Shown here one piece after another: positions 17,154 to 24,839 of a DNA stretch of 64,000 nucleotides (position 1 is the first letter of the stretch; every line of letters starts with the position of its first letter). A model generated the notes under the pieces. It was not told where the DNA came from. It made no database searches and worked only from the letters and a program-made list of their open reading frames with translations. Made by a program: the position numbers and the translations under genes. The stretch is from Nocardia sp. MH4 (GTDB lineage Bacteria; Actinomycetota; Actinomycetes; Mycobacteriales; Mycobacteriaceae). The DNA lies in the NCBI RefSeq assembly GCF_019266065.1, contig NZ_LPNR01000128.1, positions 108,448 to 172,447 of the forward strand, given 5' to 3'.

Positions 17154-17612
17154 CTACTTGTTGAATGGTGAGGCGGCCGAGCTGAAACTGAGGTAGTAGG
17201 TACCGCCGGGAAACACGTTCAGCAGCAGGAATCCCCCGTGAGCGGCGTGGTGGCGGATCAGCTCGATCAAGGTGACGCCGTCTTGCTCGTCGGTGAGGGA
17301 GATGTATTCGACGAAGTCGTCGCCGCCGACCGCGGTGTCGGTGAAGTTGAAGTAGCTGTCGTAGCCGAGCGCGTACACCACCTGGGAGGAACCGTCGGGT
17401 TTGGCGGGGTCTGCCAGTAGCCGTGGTACTCCGTTCGAGAGTAGGTAGGTGCCTTGGTCTTTGGCCCATGCCAAAGCGGGTGGGATCGGGTTGGGTTTGT
17501 TGTCGTCCCAGGTGGGCCAGGAATGTTCGGTCGCGGCCATCGCGTGTTCGGCGATCGTGCTGACCTGGCTGAGTGGGAATCGCAGCTCGAATTCGCCTGT
17601 GTGCATGTCCAT
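17154..17612 (-). CDS. DUF3085-like protein
   Basis: A 152-residue protein. The central IPPALAWAKDQGTYLLSNG resembles the DUF3085 core, in which a GVYLMSNG-like strand is conserved. The C-terminal half is FVEYISLTDEQDGVTLIELI and FLLLNVFPGGTYYLSFS. AAGGACGACC precedes the ATG. DUF3085 proteins are common on plasmids and phages of actinobacteria and have no known function. It is divergent from the nuclease-like gene at 17756. Confidence 0.6.
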   Translation of the reverse strand: MDMHTGEFELRFPLSQVSTIAEHAMAATEHSWPTWDDNKPNPIPPALAWAKDQGTYLLSNGVPRLLADPAKPDGSSQVVYALGYDSYFNFTDTAVGGDDFVEYISLTDEQDGVTLIELIRHHAAHGGFLLLNVFPGGTYYLSFSSAASPFNK

Positions 17613-17755
17613 GGTCGTCCTTCTGTCGGTGGATGATTGAAGTGCGCAGTGGCGGGCCGGGGTACGCCCGCTTTAGCCGCCATTGCGACGGCGAACTCTG
17701 TCGGTGCCCCACGGCATGCTGGTGTTCGACGGATCGGCAGCAAGGGGGAAGTGCG

Positions 17756-18283
17756 ATGGGCAGCAATGCTGGTAGCGGGGAAAGCGCGGACTATCTCGAC
17801 AAGCACTACGTCCATCGGGACTGCGTGAGGCCAGGTCAGTCGCAAACCTCACCGATCTGGAACGCCTACCTCAAACTCCTCGTCGACCCGTTCGTCGACG
17901 AGGACATCGATTTTCGGTATTGCGATGAGGACGAACTCCACGAACTGATCTGGCAGCGGTGGGCCGACGCCGGCGTTGACAACGACGTCAGCATCGACCA
18001 CGAGCTGGATCTCTCGGAGGGAACCTCGGCCGCGAAAGGCTGTCGGATCGACTTCGTCGCCACCTACGACGAGGGGCATCGGGTCGGTATCGAGATCAAA
18101 GGCGCGGGATGGTGGGCTTTGGATGTGGTGCAGGATCAGCTCGTCCGATACGCCGAGACCGGGCAGATCGACTCGCTGTTGCTGCTGACCGCCGATCCTG
18201 AGATGACCGAGATCGACTGGCCCAGTGATCTCACGGTGCCGTTGTTCATCGTCCTGATCACAGGGCGGCGGTCCCGGTTGTAG
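17756..18283 (+). CDS. putative PD-(D/E)XK-fold nuclease-like protein, 175 aa
   Basis: The start at 17756 has AAGGGGGAA upstream. The core reads KGCRIDFVATYDEGHRVGIEIKGAG. An Asp followed after about 13 residues by Glu-x-Lys on hydrophobic strands is the PD-(D/E)XK nuclease signature (D...GIEIK). A helix with DVVQDQLVRYAE follows, then the LLLLTADPEM strand, as in restriction-like folds. No methylase or other restriction partner is seen nearby. It could be an orphan nuclease, a Holliday-type enzyme or an inactive relative. The assignment is by motif only. Confidence 0.55.
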   Translation: MGSNAGSGESADYLDKHYVHRDCVRPGQSQTSPIWNAYLKLLVDPFVDEDIDFRYCDEDELHELIWQRWADAGVDNDVSIDHELDLSEGTSAAKGCRIDFVATYDEGHRVGIEIKGAGWWALDVVQDQLVRYAETGQIDSLLLLTADPEMTEIDWPSDLTVPLFIVLITGRRSRL

Positions 18284-18454
18284 AAGGGGCGAGTATTGCC
18301 TGCTGGGCCGGGACCTTGGTGTTCGGAAATCGGGCCGCGGTGCCATCGAGATCACGACAGAGGGCTACCTCGGATCAGCAAACTCGCTGAGACGCTTCTT
18401 GTTTGACGCCGCGGCTGGTCATCGAGTGCCCGGCGCCCTGCGTGCGGGGTCCGA

Positions 18455-18811
18455 TCAGCGTCGCGAAGAAGTCGACGGGTTCTGCGGAGACAGCGCGTGC
18501 TCGGGGCACCACTGTTCGACTGGGAGACGCCCCTGACCGTTCCCGGTGGGCACGGTGAAAGCCACGAGCCCCAGCCATGTCCCGTCCGCGACCCTGGCCC
18601 AAGCTCGGAGGAGGCCAGGTGTGGTATCTGTCAGGCGTAGGCCGCCTTTGCGGATGCCGAGGCGGACCTTGTTGACACCGAAGTGCGCCGGTCGGGTCAC
18701 GATCGCGGTCCCGAGTTCGACGGTGACCGGCAGCGGGGGCTCGACGATCCGCCACATCGGCGCTGTCGGGTCGTGCGGCCAGGTCTCGAACAACGACGAC
18801 GAACTGTTCAC
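18455..18811 (-). CDS. hypothetical protein, 118 aa
   Basis: A GTG at 18811 overlaps the stop of the preceding gene by four bases (GTGA), which decides the start. The protein is beta-rich, with WRIVEPPLPVTVELGTAIV, RLGIRKGGLRL and WLGLVAFTVPTGN. I do not recognise a family. It is coupled to the 82-aa gene at 18808-19056. Confidence 0.55.
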   Translation of the reverse strand: MNSSSSLFETWPHDPTAPMWRIVEPPLPVTVELGTAIVTRPAHFGVNKVRLGIRKGGLRLTDTTPGLLRAWARVADGTWLGLVAFTVPTGNGQGRLPVEQWCPEHALSPQNPSTSSRR

Positions 18812-19056
18812 CGTGGGGTCTGTCGGTAGCTCTGGCAACCCATCGGCGATGGCGGTTTCAAGGGCCGGTTCGCCGCATTGAGCCCGTCGACGCGGAACTG
18901 TCGTTGCTTGTGCGCGTCGATGCGGGCGAGGACGTCATTGATCTGGTCGGCGGACGCGACCGCACCGAAGGCTGTCGCGTCACGGAGTTGCCGACCGACC
19001 GGGGCCAGGGTGGCTGCGGTTGATTCCGGTGTCGGCGGCGGGGTCATGTTCGGCAC
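18808..19056 (-). CDS. small hypothetical protein, 82 aa
   Basis: A GTG at 19056 or an ATG at 19047 could start it; neither has a clear ribosome site. The middle is helical (DATAFGAVASADQINDVLAR, then IDAHKQRQFRV) and the tail is basic. It overlaps the next gene by four bases. DnaA-box-like sequences lie 60-80 bases upstream of its start. Confidence 0.5.
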   Translation of the reverse strand: MPNMTPPPTPESTAATLAPVGRQLRDATAFGAVASADQINDVLARIDAHKQRQFRVDGLNAANRPLKPPSPMGCQSYRQTPR

Positions 19057-19113
19057 GTTACTCGTATTCGAACAAACTTTCGATAATGAGGTTCAGGGTC
19101 GAAGGTGTTGTGG

Positions 19114-19134
19114 TTGTCCACAGAGTTATCCACA
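19114..19134 (+). other. two DnaA boxes, candidate replication origin
   Basis: TTGTCCACA at 19114-19122 and TTATCCACA at 19126-19134 are both perfect DnaA boxes in the same orientation, 12 bases apart. A partial opposite-strand match (TGTGGAT) follows at 19139. They lie in the 150-bp gap 19057-19206 next to a short AT-richer stretch (ACAAACTTTCGATAATGAG). TTGTCCACA is the form preferred in Streptomyces and Mycobacterium. No Rep gene is adjacent, so a true origin is not proved. Confidence 0.55.
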
Positions 19135-19206
19135 ACATGTGGATGCAGGTGAGAGTGGCTCACCATCTGTCGGTCGGATCGCCGACGGATCCAGTTGGTG
19201 ATCGGG

Positions 19207-20049
19207 TCAGTGGCGTGGGCCGGTGTGGATGTGGAGGTATGCGCAGTCGATCACCTCCCACAGCGACGCGTCGCGAAGTCCGTGCTGGTCGGCGAGCTCC
19301 ATCGCTGTGACGGCGATCGCGATGACATCCCAGGGCCGTATCGCCGGTGATCGCCCGTCTGATGGGTCTGGGTGCAGGCGCAACCGTTCGAGGGTGTCGA
19401 GTTGTCCGGTGCTCAGGATGTCGTCGGGGTCGCCGTAGGTGTCGTAGAGGTCGGTAGCGATCGAGATCAATCGTGCTGTGGTGACCGGGCCGATCGCGGC
19501 CGCGACCTCTGCGTTGTCCGCCATCGCGGTGGCGATGTCGGCCAGGGCTTGGGCCTGGTTCCATCCGTCGAGGAAGGTTCGCATGATTTCGGCAGCGCCG
19601 CCACCGACCGCCATCCCCGCGATCGCCTCGCGCACAGAGGAGTTCAGTGCGGGGGCTGCTGGCTCACCGCGGGCGTGGGCGTCCTGACCGACCTGGGCCC
19701 AGTCGATCGGCGCGGCCCGCGGAATCAGGTCCGGGGCGGGGTGGTCTGTGCAGGTGCACTTGAAGACGCCACACCGGCCGGGTCGCCCGGTGGATTGCTC
19801 GGCGGTGTGACCGCACGAGCACAGGGGCGAGGGGGAGTGTTCGTGGTCGACCGGGTCGAACTGGTGGACGTTGTTGGTCTTGTCGACCCACTGTCGGGGC
19901 GGCGTAACCCCGACTGCTTTGTCGGCTTGCAATGGCGCGATCGGTGCCTGGCATGTTGCGCACCGTTGATAGTAGGAACGTTGTGCTGGCGAGGCACGCT
20001 GGTCCTGAGCGCAGTGTTCGTCGGTCACTAGTGCACCCTCTTCTGTCAC
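19207..20049 (-). CDS. Cys-rich hypothetical protein, about 280 aa
   Basis: The N-terminal 100 residues hold zinc-ligand-like pairs: CATCQAPI, then CSCGHTAEQST and CGVFKCTCTDH. The C-terminal 140 residues are helical (REAIAGMAVGGGAAEIMRTF, ADIATAMADNAEVAAAIG, VIAIAVTAMELADQHG). The GTG at 20049 has GGAG upstream; GTG at 20028 and ATG at 20064 are alternatives. It is the last large gene of the minus-strand run that contains the amidoligase modules. The family is unknown to me. Confidence 0.6.
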   Translation of the reverse strand: MTEEGALVTDEHCAQDQRASPAQRSYYQRCATCQAPIAPLQADKAVGVTPPRQWVDKTNNVHQFDPVDHEHSPSPLCSCGHTAEQSTGRPGRCGVFKCTCTDHPAPDLIPRAAPIDWAQVGQDAHARGEPAAPALNSSVREAIAGMAVGGGAAEIMRTFLDGWNQAQALADIATAMADNAEVAAAIGPVTTARLISIATDLYDTYGDPDDILSTGQLDTLERLRLHPDPSDGRSPAIRPWDVIAIAVTAMELADQHGLRDASLWEVIDCAYLHIHTGPRH

Positions 20050-20140
20050 AGGTTCTCCATCCATTGGTGCCCGAAGTCGCGACCGCACCGGTCACGGCCA
20101 AGCCGGACGGTGACGGGCGCAACGCCGGAACGGGCGGGAA

Positions 20141-20860
20141 TCAGGAATTGATGTCAGGGTGTTCGTCGACGACCAGGGTGTTCCACAGCCTTCGAGCCGC
20201 GACGATCTTGGCGAGCATGTCCATCCACTCGGTGTTGGCGCCGTCGGGTGCGGGATCGCGGACCTTACGCAGCCGCAGCAACGGCACCCGGCGAAGCGCG
20301 ATTCCGGTGGCGGCGGGACCGGATTCGTCGGCGGGCACGGTGAAGATGCGGTAGTCCTCGAGCTTGATCCAGGCCTCGTACCAGGCTTCGGCGGGTTTGC
20401 CCTCGCGGCTCGGCGTGGCATCGTTGTCTTCGACAGAGGCCCAGAATCGGCAGCGACACAGCGGGTCACCGCACCGGTTGAGCGGGCTGCCGCCGGAGGG
20501 GTTGTAGCGGTCGACGTGCCCGGCCAGCATCACGCACGCACGCCGACTGTATAGAGCACATTCAGGATGCAAGCCGGGCTCTACGGCCACGCCGCGCACG
20601 TAGTCCGAAGGGCGGATCATCAGCACCAGGGTCGCGTCGAGCGGTTCGCCGCAGACCTGGCACCGCTTGTTGTCCAGCACCTCACCGAGGCGCTGCGCGT
20701 CGATCCGACCCCATATCGGACGGGTCCGATCCCGGTGCGCCAGAGTGATATACGGGACTACCAGTCCCGCCGAGACCGGAGAATGCGCCAAGCGCGCGGG
20801 GATCGGAACACGCTCGGCCGCAGCCGAGCGTGAGGCGGGGCAGCGGGGATTGTTGGGCAA
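20141..20860 (-). CDS. zinc-finger hypothetical protein, 239 aa
   Basis: The most likely start is a TTG at 20860 with GAGGA just upstream. After PARLAHSPVSAGLVVPYIT the protein shows PIWGRIDAQRLGEVLDNKRC, then CQVCGEPL, HPECALYSRRAC and CGDPLCRCRFW, which can bind two zinc ions. This layout occurs in an uncharacterised actinobacterial family. Its first 103 bases overlap the 3' end of the gene starting at 21102 in another frame. It ends near WNTLVVDEHPDINS. It may be an accessory part of the amidoligase operon. Confidence 0.65.
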   Translation of the reverse strand: MPNNPRCPASRSAAAERVPIPARLAHSPVSAGLVVPYITLAHRDRTRPIWGRIDAQRLGEVLDNKRCQVCGEPLDATLVLMIRPSDYVRGVAVEPGLHPECALYSRRACVMLAGHVDRYNPSGGSPLNRCGDPLCRCRFWASVEDNDATPSREGKPAEAWYEAWIKLEDYRIFTVPADESGPAATGIALRRVPLLRLRKVRDPAPDGANTEWMDMLAKIVAARRLWNTLVVDEHPDINS

Positions 20861-21102
20861 GTGGTCCTCGAATCTGTCGATCCGGCATGCGGTTCGGTGT
20901 CGTCGGCGGGAGCGGGGTGGGCGACCAGGACCACCGTGGTGGCCCGATCGGGGGTGAACGGGGCTTCGACGCGGACGTGGATCAGCGTGACCAGCGACGC
21001 GGCGGTTGGTGTGCCGCTGTTCCAGGGCAGGTGCCGGTCTTCGTCGAGGGCGGGCATCTGGGCGCGCATCCACGCGGTGAGTTCACCGATGTGGGTAATC
21101 AC
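20758..21102 (-). CDS. hypothetical protein, 114 aa
   Basis: A GTG at 21102 overlaps the preceding stop by four bases (GTGA). The first 70 residues look structured (ITHIGELTAWMRAQMPALDE, ASLVTLIHVRVEAPF, TTVVLVAHPAP). The last 35 are Arg/Pro/Ser-rich and run over the start of the next gene, so the true product may end or shift frame earlier. I do not recognise it. Confidence 0.5.
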   Translation of the reverse strand: MITHIGELTAWMRAQMPALDEDRHLPWNSGTPTAASLVTLIHVRVEAPFTPDRATTVVLVAHPAPADDTEPHAGSTDSRTTCPTIPAAPPHARLRPSVFRSPRAWRILRSRRDW

Positions 21103-21581
21103 GATGTCCAGCGTTTGCCGGTGTGGGGGTCGTGGTCATAGACCGGCACGACAGTGGGTGCGCCGAGCGCGCGTTCGGTGACCGAGTTCGACAGAACTGC
21201 TTCCTCGCCGTTGGCGGCCCACCACCCTGGTGCGATCACCCACCGGCCATCCCCGTCACGGTGGGCGGGGACCAGCCGCCAGCTGATGCCGGTCTTGGCG
21301 ATCCCGAACGGGTCTGGACCCCATTGGGTTTCGTGGGTGCCGTCGTCGGTGATGGTGTCGAGCGCGGTGGCGTGTTCGATGCGCACCAACGCCATCACCG
21401 TCAGATGATCGGGGCCGGGTTCGACGTCGGGAAACACCGCAACCCGTGTACCTGCGGCGGGCGTGGTGGCGAATGCTGCGTGCCAGCCGATGACCAACAC
21501 TTCCCGTGCGAGCTGGGGGATGGGGTGCAGGCGTGCGGTCCAGCGGGAGGGGTCGGCCGCGCCGAGGGCAGTGGTGCTCAC
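21099..21581 (-). CDS. hypothetical protein, 160 aa
   Basis: A GTG at 21581 overlaps the stop of the upstream gene by four bases, and its own stop overlaps the next start by four. The protein is beta-rich with TRVAVFPDVEPGPDHLTVMA, ISWRLVPAHRDGDGRWVIAP and WWAANGEEAVLSNSVTERAL. I do not recognise the family. The tight coupling places it in the amidoligase operon. Confidence 0.65.
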   Translation of the reverse strand: MSTTALGAADPSRWTARLHPIPQLAREVLVIGWHAAFATTPAAGTRVAVFPDVEPGPDHLTVMALVRIEHATALDTITDDGTHETQWGPDPFGIAKTGISWRLVPAHRDGDGRWVIAPGWWAANGEEAVLSNSVTERALGAPTVVPVYDHDPHTGKRWTS

Positions 21582-21913
21582 AACAGCCCCCGCTCGCCGT
21601 CGGTGGTGGGGCGTAGTTGCTGCACGGATTCGATGAACCGCAACGGCACGATCACTGCTTCGCGGGAGTCGGTACTCAGGCTGGCGTGGCGGTTGTGGAC
21701 GTTGTCCACGCTCAGCCGCGGCATCAGGTGTCCACCGCGGGTGCGGAGCGTGACCGGGCGGTTGTGGTGGCGTGCCTCGTGCAGTGCGGCTACCACCAGC
21801 GTCGACTCGCGCGAACCGGTGGCGGGATCGGCGGCCGACCCTGCTCCGCGCAATTGGGTGAGGGCGGCGCGCAGCCGATACCGCAGGGGAGGAGTGGTCA
21901 GGGGATGTGTCAT
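21578..21913 (-). CDS. hypothetical protein, 111 aa
   Basis: The ATG at 21913 has AGGAAACCCTCG upstream. The protein is basic, with RYRLRAALTQLRGAGSAAD, LVVAALHEARHHNRPVTLRT and HASLSTDSREAVIVPLRF. It has no Cys and no known motif. It is 50 bases after the first glutamine amidotransferase gene and overlaps the next gene by four bases. Confidence 0.65.
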   Translation of the reverse strand: MTHPLTTPPLRYRLRAALTQLRGAGSAADPATGSRESTLVVAALHEARHHNRPVTLRTRGGHLMPRLSVDNVHNRHASLSTDSREAVIVPLRFIESVQQLRPTTDGERGLL

Positions 21914-21963
21914 CGAGGGTTTCCTTCCCGCAGAGCTCCACACGGAGCGATAGATGTTGGGGG

Positions 21964-22740
21964 TCAGGCGGTTTCGAGTTCGATGTCGATGAAGTCGGCG
22001 TAGCGCTCGGACTCGTCGGGGCAGGCGCACGTGCAGCGCGGGTAGGTCCGCTGGCACTGCACGCAGTAACCGCAATAGAGGCAGTGCGGGCCGTCCGGGT
22101 CGTCGATCTCGGCGCCGCAGTTGTCGCAGAAGCCGTCGTCGAACCCGTAGTCAAAGACCACGCCCTGGGGGAAGCGGCCCAGGTCGTAGGAGTGGTTGGA
22201 ATACCAGGACCCGTCCCGCCAGTGCCCGGCCTGTTCGTTGAAGATGTAGGCGGGGTGTTTGTAGGCGGGATCGACAGTGAGGATCACGGCCTTGTCGGTC
22301 CCGAGCCAGCGTTCGAACCGTGTGCGTCCGGTCCAGGAATCCAGCGACCCGAACGGCAACCGGGGCAGGAAGTCCTCGGCCGCGATCCGGGTATCGGAGC
22401 GATCGTCACCCGGGAGCGGGTGGACATGCTCGGGCAGGATCCCGTTGTGGGCCAGCACGCTGCGTTTGTCACCACCGATAGCGAAGGGGTGACAGTTCGC
22501 GGTGGTGTGTTTGCCGTGGGTGGCGAAGCGGGAGTGGAACAACGCCGGCCCGTCCGGGAACAGCGAGCGGGCTTGGGCGAATTCGGTGATCGTGGTCTTC
22601 GGATCCAGGCCGTGCCCGACAATGAGCCGGTCTCCGGCATGGACGGCCCAACCATGCCCGTGCGGGTTGGCGGCGGCGCCGGCGGCGAGGGCGTCGTAGT
22701 CAGCGACGATGCCGGGCTTGATGAAGGTCAGGATGCACAT
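21964..22740 (-). CDS. class II glutamine amidotransferase with C-terminal zinc ribbon (copy 1)
   Basis: A 258-residue Ntn-hydrolase. The Met is followed directly by Cys (MCILTF), the catalytic nucleophile of GATase II. The other marks are HSRFATHG (substrate Arg and Thr-His-Gly), NCHPFAIGG and LAHNG. The C-terminus adds CDNCGAEI, then CLYCGYCVQC and CTCAC, a zinc ribbon not usual in this family. GATase II releases ammonia from glutamine for a partner ligase. The start lies 13 bases inside the 3' end of the amidoligase gene with GGAGG upstream, so the pair is translationally coupled. The matching copy is at 24054-24839. Confidence 0.88.
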   Translation of the reverse strand: MCILTFIKPGIVADYDALAAGAAANPHGHGWAVHAGDRLIVGHGLDPKTTITEFAQARSLFPDGPALFHSRFATHGKHTTANCHPFAIGGDKRSVLAHNGILPEHVHPLPGDDRSDTRIAAEDFLPRLPFGSLDSWTGRTRFERWLGTDKAVILTVDPAYKHPAYIFNEQAGHWRDGSWYSNHSYDLGRFPQGVVFDYGFDDGFCDNCGAEIDDPDGPHCLYCGYCVQCQRTYPRCTCACPDESERYADFIDIELETA

Positions 22741-23969
22741 GCGAGGTCCTCCTGGTGTTCGGTGGACACACTCGATCCGGTGGCGGTCAGCTCCGCGGTG
22801 AGCGCGGCGTACTCCGGTCGTGTGGCGACCCACGCGGTGAACGTGGCCCAGTCCCAGCCCTGGTTTCGGGCGACGTCGTAGGAGCGCAGGGTGCGCGTGT
22901 ACTCCACGGAGGCGTGGGCGAAACCGAGGGCCGCCTGGACCTGCTGGCGCTGCAGTGAGCTGGCGAAGATCCGCAGCTCGAAGGTGTGCGGAGGGCGGGT
23001 GTTGATGGCGTGATAGCGGCCCCATCCACGGCCGCCGTGCGCGAGTTCCTTGGCTTTGGCGCGGATGTCGGGATGAAAGCCCGCCCATTGCGAATCGTGT
23101 CGGCGCGCGAGCGTGGTGACCTCGTCCTCGTTCCGGTAAACGAGTTTGAGCCAGCGGTAGATGTGGGCAGGGGAGTCGAACCCGGCCCGGGACAGATGGA
23201 CGTGGATGCCGACCTCGTCGTCGGTGTAGCAGCCCAGCAACCGCAACCGCGACAGCACCGACCACGGAAACTCCGCGATCGCGTAGTCGAAACTCATTGG
23301 ATGGGTGACGAGCTCGAATCCGCAGCTGATCGAGCCGTCGTGCTTGAGGTAGGCCAAACGCCCGAGCTGGTCGTTCGCGGTCTCGACCGAGTCGTCGAAA
23401 CCGACTGGTGTGGTGCGCAGTTCGAGCTCGAGGCCCAGGAACAGCGGGCCGCTGCCGTGGAAGATCGGGCGCGGGGTGTACTCGGAGTCGTGGACCATTG
23501 CATGGTCGGGTCGGTAGCAGTCCTCGCAATAGTCCTCGCGGCCGCGGATGAGGGTCTCGCACCGGTCGCACTCGCGATAGTCCTGGCGGCAGTCATCACA
23601 CACCGACCAATCACCGTTGATCGAGATCGGCTCGGCGACAGCGAAGTTGCAGTCCTCGCAGGTGGAGTACTCCAGCGCGCAGGACTCACACACATCACCA
23701 CCGGAGATAACCGCGACGACGTAGCGGGCGTAGCGCACGCAGTCATCGCAAACACTGAACGCCGATCGGCAACTGGCACACCGGTAGTCGTCATCAGTGG
23801 TCAGCGCGGTCTCACGGGCGGGAAGATCACAGCCCGCGCACAGCTGCAGATCGGCGACGCAACCAGAGCAGAGCCGGTCGTCCTCAGCGGTCTCGACCAA
23901 CTCCGTGAGCGGGTGTGGGGTGGAACAGGCCTCGCATTCGGCGAGGTCGACCATGACAGCGGTGGGCAT
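22728..23969 (-). CDS. zinc-finger amidoligase (COOH-NH2 ligase, glutamine-synthetase-like fold), copy 1
   Basis: 413 residues. The first 165 hold ten CxxC pairs (CEAC, CSGC, CAGC, CASC, CDDC and so on), enough for five zinc knuckles. The C-terminal 240 residues match the amidoligase family: metal-binding ELELR in FLGLELELRTTPVG, KHDGSI, FELVTHPMSF, VGIHVHLSR, the helix HIYRWLKLVYRNEDEV, and RPPHTFELRIFASSLQ. The family uses ATP to join a carboxylate to an amine and is often coupled to a GATase II, as here. The substrate is unknown. The zinc-finger array suggests binding to a nucleic acid or protein. The start has GGGAAGG upstream. Confidence 0.85.
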   Translation of the reverse strand: MPTAVMVDLAECEACSTPHPLTELVETAEDDRLCSGCVADLQLCAGCDLPARETALTTDDDYRCASCRSAFSVCDDCVRYARYVVAVISGGDVCESCALEYSTCEDCNFAVAEPISINGDWSVCDDCRQDYRECDRCETLIRGREDYCEDCYRPDHAMVHDSEYTPRPIFHGSGPLFLGLELELRTTPVGFDDSVETANDQLGRLAYLKHDGSISCGFELVTHPMSFDYAIAEFPWSVLSRLRLLGCYTDDEVGIHVHLSRAGFDSPAHIYRWLKLVYRNEDEVTTLARRHDSQWAGFHPDIRAKAKELAHGGRGWGRYHAINTRPPHTFELRIFASSLQRQQVQAALGFAHASVEYTRTLRSYDVARNQGWDWATFTAWVATRPEYAALTAELTATGSSVSTEHQEDLACAS

Positions 23970-23992
23970 CGAATTCCTTCCCTGAAAACGAC

Positions 23993-24033
23993 GAAAGCCC
24001 GCACCGACGGGTGCAGGCTGAGGTGAAAAGTGG
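23993..24033 (-). terminator. leader hairpin before amidoligase copy 1
   Basis: On the minus strand AGCCTGCACC pairs with GGTGCGGGCT around CGTC and is followed by TTTCGTCGTTTTC, then the GGGAAGG ribosome site of the gene starting at 23969. It lies in the 84-bp gap after the second GATase stop at 24054, so it can serve as terminator of the upstream module and leader of the next. The same hairpin plus TTCGTCGTTTTC layout precedes the gene at 26050. Confidence 0.6.
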
Positions 24034-24053
24034 TGGTGGGCAGGTCAGGTCTG

Positions 24054-24839
24054 CTAGGTGCTCGGTGTAGTCGGCGGGCGCGCCGCGGGCAGGGCGATCG
24101 GGCGGCTGAGGGCGCGATGGCGGGTGCTGCGGGCGCGGGGTTGGCGGCATTCGCAGTGCGGGAACCGGTTCTCGCAGGCGAAGCACCACCCGCACTTGAC
24201 GCAGTAGCGACTCACCCGGTACAGGTCGATGTCGTCACAGTTCTCGCAGACATACCGCTTCGGGTAGCGCTGGCTCAACGGCAGATAGCTGGTGTTCGAG
24301 TACCAGATTCCGTTGTCCCACTGGCCTTTCGACTCCCCGAACAGATACACCTGCTGATCGAAGGCCAGGTCGACCGTGAAGATCAGCAGCTTCGACGACC
24401 CCAACCACGACTCCAGCCCACGAAACCCGCGGTAGGTATCGATCGACCCGAACGGCTCAGACGGCAGGTAGTCCTCGGCCGCGATGCGCGTATCCGATCG
24501 CCAGTCATACGGGCCGGGGTGGACGCGTTTGGGCAGGACTCCGTTGTGCGCGAGAACCGTTCGCTTGTCTCCAGCGAGGCGGAAAGGGTGGCAGTTGTCT
24601 ACGGTCCGGATGCCATGGGTGGCATAGCGGGAATGAAACAGCGCCGGACCTCTCGGGTGCTGGGCTCGGACACGGGCGAACAAGTCGATCACCTCATCGG
24701 CGTTCATGCCGTGGCCGGTCACGATCGTCGGCCCGGCGATGACCGCGAACCCGTGCCCGTGCGGGTTCGACTCGGCACCATGGCGCAACGCGGTCGGGTC
24801 GGGGGCCACGGAGGCCGGGATGAAAGTTAAGAGGCACAC
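24054..24839 (-). CDS. class II glutamine amidotransferase with zinc ribbon (copy 2)
   Basis: A 261-residue paralogue of the protein at 21964-22740. It keeps the N-terminal Cys (MCLLTF), NPHGHGF, HSRYATHG, NCHPFRLAG and LAHNG. The C-terminal zinc ribbon is CENCDD, CVKCGWCFAC, then CEC, followed by a basic Arg/Pro tail that copy 1 lacks. A GTG start lies 13 bases inside the amidoligase 3' end, the same offset as in copy 1. Class II enzymes pass ammonia to a synthetase partner, presumably the adjacent amidoligase. Confidence 0.88.
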   Translation of the reverse strand: MCLLTFIPASVAPDPTALRHGAESNPHGHGFAVIAGPTIVTGHGMNADEVIDLFARVRAQHPRGPALFHSRYATHGIRTVDNCHPFRLAGDKRTVLAHNGVLPKRVHPGPYDWRSDTRIAAEDYLPSEPFGSIDTYRGFRGLESWLGSSKLLIFTVDLAFDQQVYLFGESKGQWDNGIWYSNTSYLPLSQRYPKRYVCENCDDIDLYRVSRYCVKCGWCFACENRFPHCECRQPRARSTRHRALSRPIALPAARPPTTPST

